A program made the translations under genes and the position numbers. The notes beneath the pieces are model-generated. The model saw only the letters and a program-made list of their open reading frames with translations, made no database searches and was not told the origin of the DNA. A stretch of DNA of 64,000 bases from Amia ocellicauda (taxonomy: Eukaryota > Chordata > Actinopteri > Amiiformes > Amiidae), in NCBI RefSeq assembly GCF_036373705.1, contig NC_089851.1, positions 21,637,970-21,701,969 on the forward strand. The letters are read 5' to 3'. Below are positions 37,861-49,149 of the stretch, piece after piece; position 1 is the first letter of the stretch, and the number at the start of each line of letters is the position of its first letter.

Positions 37861-40793
37861 TATATATAGCAGCTAAATTTGTGTTAAACATTTTAGCATT
37901 GTAATGTAAATTCACCTAACCAAAACAGTTTATGTCAATTGACACACCATTATCCTTCTTCTGAAAAAATAAATTATATTTGTGAATATTGTGAAGCAAA
38001 TAACTTCTGAATGATTACCAATGGCTGCTCAGGTCTCTTTGGTTTGACACAGGAACAATCTTACCCCATGTTCCTTATATGTTCTGCAATATTTATACTC
38101 AGTAGCAGCTATAAACTTTTTTTCTTATTTCCAAAACTAAAGATCTTTTTTTTCATTCACATTTCAGGATAGTGTATTACACTGAATTCAAACCTTATTT
38201 TTCGTTAAATTTATATCCATATTCTTAGGGTTGCCTTCTTTCGATGTTTATTTCTGCTACCCCACCTGCCTTTAAAGTTGTAAATTGTGTGATAAATCCA
38301 TTTCATTTTCTCAATTAAATCTCATAGATCTGATGACCAATCAGGCATTTATTAATAATTGATGTCCATTAAAATGCAATGAGGTGATGTAAAGTGCTTA
38401 ACTTGTCACTCAGCATTAAAAGAGCGACTTGAGTGCCTGTCTCATTAGCTGACTGTTGTGTTGTGTTTTTAAAAAACGAGACTACTGAGATTTGCTCGTA
38501 ACCATTTGCTTTTTTCACTATAAGAATACTGAACCAGCACCTTTATCTATATATCTATCTACATTGTATACATATTTTAATGTATTGTTAGCAGTAGTGA
38601 CATTTAAATTACATAATTAAATAAAAAAAGGAACAATTATAAATAACCACTGTCAACTGAAAAAACACTCCTAAAGCCTCAGCTGTACAGTGTTGTCTCA
38701 TTAAAGCAAACATTCTTTACGACCACACAAGTAAACATCTCTTGTTAATAAAATAGAACAAGTCAAGGAAGAAGCAAAGTTATTTTATGAGTCATACATA
38801 TTTCCATTTCTCCTGATTAATTATGTATTGGCTCAGATAGTTATCCTCCAGTCAGGGAAATTCATTGCTCCAGTTCCATGTTAAGAATAAGTAGGAAAAA
38901 ACCCACTTTATATAATTAAAATACCAAGATATGCATTTAAAAATGATGTTTAATATGTTTGTATTAATCACTCATCATGGAAACCATTACAAGACAGAAT
39001 CTGTACCCTATATGAAGAAGTACATGTAAACTACGATCAAATATTGTCTATAGTCTTACACTTGTAGTCCAGCCAGACTCCCTATACTTGACCATGAATC
39101 ATGATGACATTACATTCCCATCTGCCATTCATTATAAAACTAAGCCTGGATCTTATTTCTAAGCTCAGCCAGGACGGCAAAGGAAAGTGTAATTCAGAAA
39201 ATAATTGACAACTCTTGTGATGTCCTGGCAAAAATTGCTTTCCCTCTCACCATCAGAACAAGTTCCTGGCAAAGATGTATTAGAACCTCACATTTCCTCC
39301 CACGATGAGCACCGAGGACAGCAAGGAGAAGTCATTACCTGCGATTCTTTCTGTAAAATGAATCAATTATATATTTTGGATGGCTATGACAAGCATATAA
39401 TTGAGTGCATTGTGAGAAAGAGAACACTGTATCATGCTATGGGTTGGGTTGATGGATACATGATCATGTTATGATTCAGTTCTCATTTCCCTCACTACTG
39501 GCATAACCTAGTTTTGATAGGAATAAAGAGAATGGGGACATACTGATTATCTGTTTGTGAGCTTTAGAAACGTGACATAAATGAAATTGTCATTTTTTGG
39601 AAGCAACATCAGTCACCGAATGGTTTGCCTGATGTGTTCATGCATTAAAAGGTAAAATATAAAAAGGATAATTTTTGATATAGAAGTCTGTTATGTTCAT
39701 ATTACTGCCCTAGATGTGTAATAATGTACAAATCTCCTGTGAAAGTGGACTTGTCTTTTGTTATAGAGGGTGTGTTGCTTGTTAGGGTTGTGTGACTTGG
39801 GTGTGACTATGATGGAAAATTCAGTCCAAGGTCTCAGCACATACACAACATAAAAATGGTCTAAACATAGCAGTTAAGATCATTTAAGACCTCATAGGTT
39901 TAACATTGACATGTCACACAATACTGATGCAATCAACCTAAAACCCATTAAAAAACTCCTATTGTATAACTAAAAAAAGAAAGAAAGAAAGATAAAAAAC
40001 AGAACAGTGTGTGCTTAACAAAACGCTAAGAGCAGATTCTTATTTTCTTCTTTGTCTCCAGGTTGCTTATGAATAAGCTTTTGTGTGGTTAATGAATACA
40101 TTTATCTCACATGACTGTCTTTTAAGATTTATCCCTTTGATGTTGCACTTTTTCCAAGCATAGGGGCTTGTGCAGCTTACCTTTTGTAGCAAGGTTATGG
40201 GCAGGGTAATGCACTGTATACATATCATGCCCATACACATACTGTGTTTTATATTCTTTGGGATTATTCTTCATTTGCATCACTGCCTAACCATACCATT
40301 ACCTCTTATTAACTCTTACCTATCCGTTTCATGTCAGAGAGGCACCTCCCTTGCAAACCCAATCTACTGTCTCTCTTTGGAAACTTTAAACAGATCGCTG
40401 GAAGATTTAAAAGTTGTGCTCTTGTGTACTTTTCAGCATGCTAAAGCTCAGCTCTGGTTGATTTATAAATATGCAAACACACTTCAAATTTCTTCCCAGC
40501 GTGAGCCACATTACATTGCTGACCTCAAGCACTGTTACAGAGGCTCCTGCAGGCTATTAGTTTTTGTTATACAAAGCCCCCTCCTCTGCATTTACATACT
40601 GTATTTATAGCAATCCCAAACCGAGCTTCAGAATGTGACCAAAATGCACAAGAACATAAAACCGGAAATATTCTAAGGCAACTGATAGATTAGTGATGTT
40701 TTTTAAAGTTTCTTGGAACAAAGTTCATAAACCCATATAAACCTTATTGTCAATCTTGTTTTATATTTTTAAATGTTATATTGGTTCTACCTA
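37861..40793. other. Intergenic DNA, LY96 to JPH1, part 2
   Basis: AT-rich. No exon recognised. The 146-codon open frame at 40170-40610 has no family resemblance and no sign of splicing or promoter; I treat it as chance. The stretch near 38330-38470 looks enhancer-like. Confidence 0.55.
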
Positions 40794-42014
40794 CACTCAC
40801 CTAAAGGATTATTAGGAACACCTGTTCAATTTCTCATTAATGCAATTATCTAACCAACCAATCACATGGCAGTTGCTTCAATGCATTTAGGGGTGTGGTC
40901 CTGGTCAAGACAATCTCCTGAACTCCAAACTGAATGTCTGAATGGGAAAGAGAGGTGATTTAAGCATTTTTGAGCATGGCATGGTTGTTGGTGCCAGACG
41001 GGCCGGTCTGAGTATTTCACAATCTGCTCAGTTACTGGGATTTTCACGCACAACCATTTCTAGGGTTTACAAAGAATGGTGTGAAAAGGGAAAAACATCC
41101 AGTATGCGGCAGTCCTGTGGGCGAAAATGCCTTGTTGATGCTAGAGGTCAGAGGAGAATGGGCCGACTGATTCAAGCTGATAGAAGAGCAACTTTGACTG
41201 AAATAACCACTCGTTACAACCGAGGTATGCAGCAAAGCATTTGTGAAGCCACAACACGTACAACCTTGAGGCGGATGGGCTACAACAGCAGAAGACCCCA
41301 CCGGGTACCACTCATCTCCACTACAAATAGGAAAAAGAGGCTACAATTTGCACAAGCTCACCAAAATTGGACAAAATTGGACTGGAAAAATGTTGCCTGG
41401 TCTGATGAGTCTCGATTTCTGTTGAGACATTCAGATGGTAGAGTCAGAATTTGGCGTAAACAGAATGAGAACATGGATCCATCATGCCTTGTTACCACTC
41501 TGCAGGCTGGTGGTGGTGGTGTAATGGTGTGGGGGATGTTTTCTTGGCACACTTTAGGCCCCTTAGTGCCAATTGGGCATCGTTTAAATGCCACGGCCTA
41601 CCTGAGCATTGTTTCTGACCATGTCCATCCCTTTATGACCACCATGTACCCATCCTCTGATGGCTACTTCCAGCAGGATAATGCACCATGTCACAAAGGT
41701 CGCATCATTTCAAATTGGTTTCTTGAACATGACAATGAGTTCACTTTACTAAACTGGCCCCCACAGTCACCAGATCTCAACCCAATAGAGCATCTTTGGG
41801 ATGTGGTGGAATGGGAGCTTCGTGCCCTGGATGTGCATCCCACAAATCTCCATCAACTGCAAGATGCTATCCTATCAATATGGGCCAACATTTCTAAAGA
41901 ATGCTTTCAGCACCTTGTTGAATCAATGCCACGTAGAATTAAGGCAGTTCTGAAGGCGAAAGGGGGTCAAACACAGTATTAGTATGGTGTTCCTAATAAT
42001 CCTTTAGGTGAGTG
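40794..42014 (+). mobile_element. Complete Tc1-like transposon with DD36E transposase
   Basis: 1,221 bp with short inverted ends of about 27 bp (CACTCACCTAAAGGATTATT at the left, AATAATCCTTTAGGTGAGTG at the right) and TA target duplications on both sides (40792-40793, 42015-42016). An uninterrupted 346-codon transposase fills most of it. The ends are practically identical, which suggests a young insertion. Confidence 0.93.
40942..41982 (+). CDS. DD36E Tc1/mariner transposase (Incomer-like), full length (346 aa)
   Basis: Cut-and-paste transposase. Residues 1-115 hold two helix-turn-helix units (MGKRGDLSIFEHGMVVGARR; SQSAQLLGFSRTTISRVYKEW; then the RCxxDARGQRR-type linker). The catalytic domain has D155 (WSDES), D246 (FQQDNAPCH) and E283 (DLNPIEHLW). 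Exactly 36 residues lie between D246 and E283, two more than in DD34E Tc1 elements; this spacing defines the Incomer group. It ends VESMPRRIKAVLKAKGGQTQ followed by Y. No stops or frameshifts, so potentially active. The ATG sits about 150 bp inside the left end, normal for such compact elements. Confidence 0.92.
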   Translation: MGKRGDLSIFEHGMVVGARRAGLSISQSAQLLGFSRTTISRVYKEWCEKGKTSSMRQSCGRKCLVDARGQRRMGRLIQADRRATLTEITTRYNRGMQQSICEATTRTTLRRMGYNSRRPHRVPLISTTNRKKRLQFAQAHQNWTKLDWKNVAWSDESRFLLRHSDGRVRIWRKQNENMDPSCLVTTLQAGGGGVMVWGMFSWHTLGPLVPIGHRLNATAYLSIVSDHVHPFMTTMYPSSDGYFQQDNAPCHKGRIISNWFLEHDNEFTLLNWPPQSPDLNPIEHLWDVVEWELRALDVHPTNLHQLQDAILSIWANISKECFQHLVESMPRRIKAVLKAKGGQTQY

Positions 42015-42016
42015 TA

Positions 42017-45000
42017 TATGTCTATTTCTGGCAATAATGTTTTTCTTTTATTTATAACATCTGCAGTCTTTCCTGTGTTTAAATGTAGCCCAGAGTCTGG
42101 TTTAGTGTATAAGCCAAAGTGTAAATGCTATGTTGTGGTTTTCTTTGTTTTGGTGTAGGCTATGGTCAACAGTAGCCTGTGCGCCTTTAAAATAAACTGT
42201 CGAGAACAGTACTAGAGTGCCTTCAACCGAAAATGCTACAATCTTAAACTAAATGAATAATCAAATAACATTAAATCAAGGGTTTGAATACATTTGACTG
42301 CAAGTGTATCTATACTCCAGGCAAAAACTCAACATCCATTTTCTTATTTAACTCTCAGTAAAATGCTTTGAAGTGCGCCTCGTGAAAAGGCATATTTTAA
42401 AATTAAAGTGGCTGATCATTATTAAAGATATGTTCAAAAAGATTCTTATGTATATTAACATAATACAAAGGCATACACACTTACCTGTATAGTGCACAAT
42501 AAATAAAACAAACAAGAAAAAACCCACAAAGTCCTTTACCACTCTTGTTATCATGGCTAATTACTTGTGTAATTAATTTTGTATAAATGCAGATTTGTGG
42601 GTCAAGATCTCCGGTTAGTCAAAGCTGAGAAAATGAACTGAATGGAGTGCCATGCAAATAGGCCGAGTTTATTTGCTTATTTGACTTTTACATAAATTAC
42701 CAAGAACACGTTGTAATTAGTCGACTCGTTATTATGATTAATGCCTGAAGCAAAGGTCATAAAATGGTAAATGATTAAGGTCTCCCTCATGGTATAGATT
42801 AGGCATAATTCAGACTTTTTAACAGCAGTAAAGTATTTTGAGTTTCATTACTGGGGAAGAAAGATGTGTTCATTGAATAGAGGACAAGGGGTGAGACTGA
42901 AAACGTAGCTGTAAAAGAACAACTGCAGAAACAAAACAAAAACAAACAAATTATTCCAGGTGATAGAAAAAAGAGTGGTGCGGCCTGCATGCACTCAACA
43001 ACGGGAGAATGTTCTAGAACATGGGGGAAAGTATGTTTAGTGAAATTTTTGGTTACATCCTTTGCAGATGAATGTAACAACTATATTACAGTAGTGTGTG
43101 TGAGAGAGAGAGTATATATATACTGTATATCCTACAATATATGCTATATATAAAATCTTTGCAGGATCTCTCTTCAGAATGCAACTTGAAATATTGCCTC
43201 AGCATAAGAACATATCTTTACCCGTCTTGCGCTGTACTTGACAGGCTGTATTACTGTCTGCCTGCAGATCAGCAGGAGCAGGTGCAGCCGGACAGATCGA
43301 CCTCAGAGCGCTGACCCCACAGGTCTATTAATCTAGCTCTAATGGCTGTGAGATAGAACAGGGTTAATTAAGGAACTTCCAAGGGACAGAGAATGTGCTT
43401 CAGGTGAAAAGGTGAGGAAGAAAATCTGCTGACCCATTACAATCAGAGGCAGCTGCCATTTTCGCTTTGAAGTGGAACAACATTAGACTGTATAAAAATT
43501 ATCAAGCGCTATTTTGGTAACATGAGTTGTGTGTGTATGTACGTTTATGTGTGGGCGTGTGTGTGTGTTTAAACAGTATTACATTCAACTGGTGCAATAT
43601 CATTACAAAGGGCACAGCCCTTTAAACAGCCTTTCAAATTCCCAGCCTTCAAAAAAGATTAATTTATACAATCCAAATCCTCTAAATAAAAAGCTCATCT
43701 CATATAATTTGGAAAAATACATTTCATCAATGTTATGCATTTTTAAAACAATTTAATTTTCTGCATACAATACTTATTTCCTTTATTCTATAAAATTGCT
43801 TTGGAATAACTTGATCTTAAATATTTTAGTAACAATCAACTTTGGAAACATACTTAAAAATATATGATTTTGCTCATGTCCAGGGCTCTTTAAGTTTTTC
43901 AATGTCTTGTACTAATTTAATGTACACATGTGCAATTTAATCATTAAGACAACATATCATACCACTTAAGTTACTGATAAGCCTTTGGGATAAACATAGT
44001 AAAGATATATATTAAGCCACACAAATATGAATATAGATGACAGAAGTGGAAGTCCATTCTTTCACCACAGTACCATCTTTAGGCTTTGACTATAATTAAT
44101 TTAATATTACATATCTTGCCGGAGACTATCCATTCCAATAATATGCTGTTTCTATAACATGCTAATGCTAATATAATATTTTAAGCCTTGCTGAAAAAGA
44201 ATGTCATGTTCTGAAGTAAAAAGTTTCAATTTGGCAGTCTATAGGTTCTAACACACACATTTCCAAAGAAGAATCAGGTCAAAAGCTATTAACATGACAT
44301 ATTATTTACATGGCTCTAATTCATTGCTATGGCTATTATGATTCAATGCAGTTCTTACAAAGGCCAGAAAATGGGTGAAAATAAAATAAAATATTATTAA
44401 TCTGTTATGGATTACTGCTCCAGCACCTTTCCCTTGCACAGGCCTTTATATCAGCCACACTTTAAACATTTTCCCAGATTGTTGAAGACAGCATTGTTTT
44501 TTTAAATGTAGGTATCCATGCTAGACGCATTATAGGGCAAGAGTAGAGATGATGGGGATCTGGATGTTACGGGGTTATTTGTTGTGGTGATCCAGGAACA
44601 ACCCTCCAAGCCCCAGATCAGGACTATTCCTGATCCCTCCCTGCCTCCTAAAGCTTCTTCTGAGAACAAGTGAGTACCTGGGCCTGTGTTGGGTCTTGTG
44701 TGATGCAGTGGCTGCATTCTCACACTGAAGATGATTTGGACTTGAATCAGGCCTTATTCCAGTATGTTCAGGCCACTGAGAGAGGCCTGCAATTGAAGTT
44801 AATTTGGACTCAGACTACGACTGTCATCTGAAAGTCTTTATAGTCAGACACACAACAATTCAGGCTGGCAATGCCTTGTAGGCTCTGTGATTCATATATT
44901 CTATGTCAGACATCAGTCCTCCTAATTTCTCTTCATCGACTCGAAGCATGATGCCCGTCTGGAAGGCTGATTTCCAAGTGATGGCACAAGTCAGCAATCA

Positions 45001-47160
45001 GCATCTAATAAAGTGATACCAGTGTAACATCACAGGCCTCCCCACTGTCAACATTTTAGTTTACGTAGTACATTTTGTGTGCCTTACACAATGAAGGGTG
45101 TTACAATCTAAGATACAAATACTAAAAACACATAGAAAGTAATGCACGATAGTTTGGAAAGTTTGGGTGTCCTGGATAAGGTACCAGAGAGACAACTGCT
45201 CCATGTTTGATTACCCTGGAATCAGATGCTGTAATATAGGACTTGGCCAAGACCAGTCAAGAGACAGTGCCCATAGGCAGAAGCCAAAGATGCTGCCTCC
45301 AAACACTGCAGCCTCACAGCACATTCCTGTACACATGATAGAACCTCCACACCACAGGGAGCACACCACCTTCCTACCCATGGTGCCACAGTGACTATGA
45401 CCTTTGTTTTATTTTGCCATGATTTTAACAAGCTTTCTTTGTATTGCAATGTAGCTGCTATCATCTCATGCTGAGTCTGTTGTCGGTAACTATATATTAC
45501 CTCTGGCATTTGAACTGCCACTGCTGACTGCATACTTATTTATTTGCATATTTTAATTTTTCTAGTGCTTCCTTAAATAATGTATATAAAAAACAACACT
45601 GTGTTCATCACAGACATTGCACAATATTTGTGTGTTGCGGAGAAAACGTTCAAGTTATTCCTGTTTTTTTTTTTCAAATATTTGGCTTTTGTTGCTGAAA
45701 CACAATTTGTTTATATGACAATTAATCTCAATTTTTCCTGACAATAAAGATTGAGAAACAGGAAGCTTTGTATGTATTAAATTTGACACATAACATGGAA
45801 ACTAGGTAGGATATTTAAAACATAGTAAATAATAATGGGTCTTTCAGGTTGGATAATACCAAGAGCTGTCTGAAACTAACCAGGCTCAAATACATTTGTG
45901 AAACATCCAAAAAACAAACAAATAAAAAACTTGGTTTGCTTTTCAATAATTTTTGTCTAGTTTTTGTATAACTGAACAAAGTAGCTGAAAATGCAAGATG
46001 GGCCGACTCTGAGCTTGCCAAAGGAGCTGCAGAAGAGCATGCTCTCTTAGTTTTTGATGCAGGTCTATGCCCCATAGCCCTATCCAGCCTGACATGCACA
46101 CCTTGCATGAAGCTGGGTTGTGAAAATCCTAGACACCCCACCTAATGTGGAAACTTCGAGACTCTAGATCCCTTCAAGGTTTGTCGAGTGAGTTGAGCAT
46201 TTGATGTTGAGACTCGAGACACACGTCAGCTACAAGTAAGTAGGGGGGGTGTACACCAGGAAGAAATGTGGGATGAACTGGGACCAGCTAAATGTACAGT
46301 ATGTGGCTGAAGTGCTCGACCAGCAACTACAACATGGGAGTGAAGAGTAAGCTGGACCGAGTGCCAATGAACTTGGGGCAACTGTGGTCGCAACACACAG
46401 AGATGTGGAGGCTTGGAGGGAGACTGGCAGAGCCCTACCAGAATCCCACAGTCACACACTCAGATGTTGTTGAGTGTGTTAAGAGTGCTGATGGATGTAA
46501 GTACATGGGCTGCGGGCGATGCAAAAATCAAGCACGGCACCTAGGCCTACGGGAGCCCCAGAGGTTAATTGTACTCACTTCTTTCAATGGGAAAAAGGGG
46601 TCAGAGGAGACACACATATAGCATTCACTGATCTGACATCCTGCAGTAATGGAAGTGAACTCAGAGCCCTGAATTCCCATACTTACCCACAGGAACCAGA
46701 ACCCAGGCCTCAAGCAAAGTACACTGTTCGTAGACACCTTGGAAGGAACAGCTTTATATGTAATCAATAATACAAGTATTCATATTATATATTATTTCTA
46801 AAGCGAGTCGCTAGATGCTGAGATATTTATTTTGCACTGTGAACAGAGGCAGTCCTGCCACTGTGCAGTGCACTTGGGCTGTACCAGGGGCGGGCCAAGT
46901 GGGTCACCGCACGCAGGGGCCTATTGGCAGTTTGCTATAAGACTTTTCATGTGCTTCGGTGTCAAATGTAATGATCCATACACCCTTGGGGAACTGTTTT
47001 GAAATTGAAAGATATCACCATATTTCTGTTTTAACTACACATTAATACTTGCACATTGTTTGTGTATGTTAAAACATAAAATATGTATTATTATGAAATT
47101 AATAACTTTTTAAATTGCTTAGTATAGTAAAAAACTTAGTTAACACCTACAATTTCGTGC
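42017..47160. other. Intergenic DNA, LY96 to JPH1, part 3
   Basis: No coding exons recognised. 42540-42790 is rich in homeodomain-type sites. 44.5-46.7 kb is somewhat more GC-rich with short open frames that resemble no family I know. Confidence 0.55.
42540..42790. promoter_or_regulatory. Candidate conserved enhancer-like stretch
   Basis: Several TAATTA/TAATTAG homeodomain cores, a perfect octamer ATGCAAAT (POU site) near 42652 and an ATGATTAA cluster in about 250 bp. Sites are seen; enhancer function is inference only. Confidence 0.3.
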
Positions 47161-47167
47161 TAAATAT

Positions 47168-47510
47168 CCATACATTTTTAAAAACAGCTTCATACAGTAC
47201 AGGATCACTGTGAGACTGAGACAAACTGGAGGACACATGGTGCAAGGAAGTCGACATCCTGGATGGGATGCCAGTCCATCGCAGGGCAGCACTTACACAC
47301 TGACACACACATACCACTTACAAGACTACACAGCTATTGGAATAGCCAATCAAACATAAGTAGCATGTCTTTAGAGTGTGGGAGAAACCGGAGCACCCGG
47401 TGAAAACCCACACAGCCACAGGGAGAACATTCAAATTCCACACAGGCTCCAAGACCAGAATCGAACCTGGGAGCTGTGAGGTAGCATCACTAAACCCCTG
47501 TGCCAACATA
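47168..47510 (+). repeat. Fish interspersed repeat (family not named)
   Basis: Contains the widely repeated fish motifs GGATGGGATGCCAGTCCATC followed by GCAGGGC, and GAAACCGGAGCACCCGGTGA followed by AAACCCACACAG and GGGAGAACATTC; it ends in a GAATCGAACCTGGGAGCTGT-type tail. I recognise this as a dispersed repeat of aquatic vertebrates but cannot name its family with certainty. Confidence 0.7.
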
Positions 47511-49110
47511 TAAGTGTCACAGGAGGTGTGATATGCTGGTCATAGGGAGTGAGAAAGTGTTGTGCAGACGGATTCCGGGAGATTGAATGGGAAATAGGAC
47601 TGATGCCCTACTTGCATGTGCCCATGCTGATTCACCCCACTTTGTCTCCCTGAGGTCATGGCCGTCTTCTAGCATTAGACGGAGCATTCAGGCGGGTACC
47701 GCTGGGGAGGGAGAATCGCTGCATCAGGGAAGCCAGGAGACAGGGGCTGCCGCGATGGAGATCAAAGGGCTTCCTGGGACATTCACTTGAGTTCCCCTGC
47801 AGCTCTAGAGGCACATGTTAAGCCCAAACTCTGCCTCCCTTGTTCTTTTAATTTTTGCTACAAGCAATATAGTAGCTAAGTTGTTTAATTGTTTTAGCAT
47901 TTTACATGTTTTTCTTGTCTCTTTTTCTCTTTAATATTTAGTTTTTAATATGGGTTTTAGTTTCATTGCCCATATTAATAAAAGCAGTTTTAGTAGTTCG
48001 ATAATGATTTTAGTTAGTTAACAAATTGTACCCTGTATTATTGCTGTGCAGACTTTGTGCCATACCTTTTGTGTCCATTGTGGGAGCTCCAGTGTCTTGC
48101 CAAATCTTGCGTGGGGTAAACTAGAACAGGCAAGGCTTGAGGTTTCCCTCCTCGTCAAAAAAAAGGGGTGGCGTAGTCAGTTTTGGGGTTCAAGGGAAAT
48201 ATTGCCCATGACATATATATATATAGTCTAGTGTTCAGAACCGCATCAGCTGTTACAATTTACAAGCGAAGACAGTTGAATTACACTGTGAATTTTCTTC
48301 CACAGGAATACTGTTTTGTTTCTGTCTCCAAGGTTAGGATGTCAGCTTGTTTCATTATACAGATACAAGTATTATAGATCTCAGCACTGAAGCTTCAAGA
48401 AGTGGAGACCTTTAAATCCTTTTCATATCCCAGGCCCGTGTCTTCAACTTACATTGTACCAAATGTAAAGTGATAGTTCCTGTGAAGTGAAGTGCCCTTG
48501 GGGAAATCAAGATCATGTTGTCATGAATAAGAGTGTGCATGTAACACCCTCTGGCCTGCCACATTGCTAATGCCAATGAACAGGTACTCTGCTTTCTTAG
48601 GCTTTTGTTCCATGTGTGACATTAACACATTCACAATGTAAATAGTATAATTTGTGTTTTTGGAATCAACAGGATTATTGTTTATTTGTTATATAATATG
48701 AAATGGAATCTGTCTGCTCCCAGGCAAATCATTTTGCAACAAAATATGGTTATGCACACAAAAAAACATTGTTAATGTAGGATTGAAGGATTGTTTTGAG
48801 TTTCTCTGAAAGGGTTGCCTAGCTGTCAGTTTCTCTGAACCACCAATGTTCAGGTAAACCTTAATCTTGCAGAGAAGTGTGGCATATGTGTGATAGATTA
48901 ATTAATTAATTTCACTGTGAATCCAAAAAGAGTGATTCAGCATTTCCTTTACAGTATAAGCATCTATAACACTAAAGGTATCAGACCCAGCACAATTAAC
49001 TTTTAAAAGGGGGATTTTGTTAAGACAATTACTGCAAATTTTCTCATTTTTTTTTTAAAAAAAGGAGCTGGTCTAGTTTTGAGTTTTTAACATACATCAC
49101 AAATAAATCA

Positions 49111-49149
<39 letters not shown>
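49111..49149. repeat. (AAC)n trinucleotide microsatellite
   Basis: About 13 uninterrupted AAC units. Confidence 0.95.

Noticed and set aside
39205-39474. 89-codon open frame
   Set aside because: No recognisable family, no exon-like borders, no partner exons nearby.
40170-40610. 146-codon open frame next to the DD36E transposon
   Set aside because: Composition is that of translated AT-rich DNA, with no domain, no promoter and no splice evidence.
49111-49149. Coding glutamine/asparagine repeat
   Set aside because: The AAC run sits in DNA with stops in all frames on both sides; it is a plain microsatellite.
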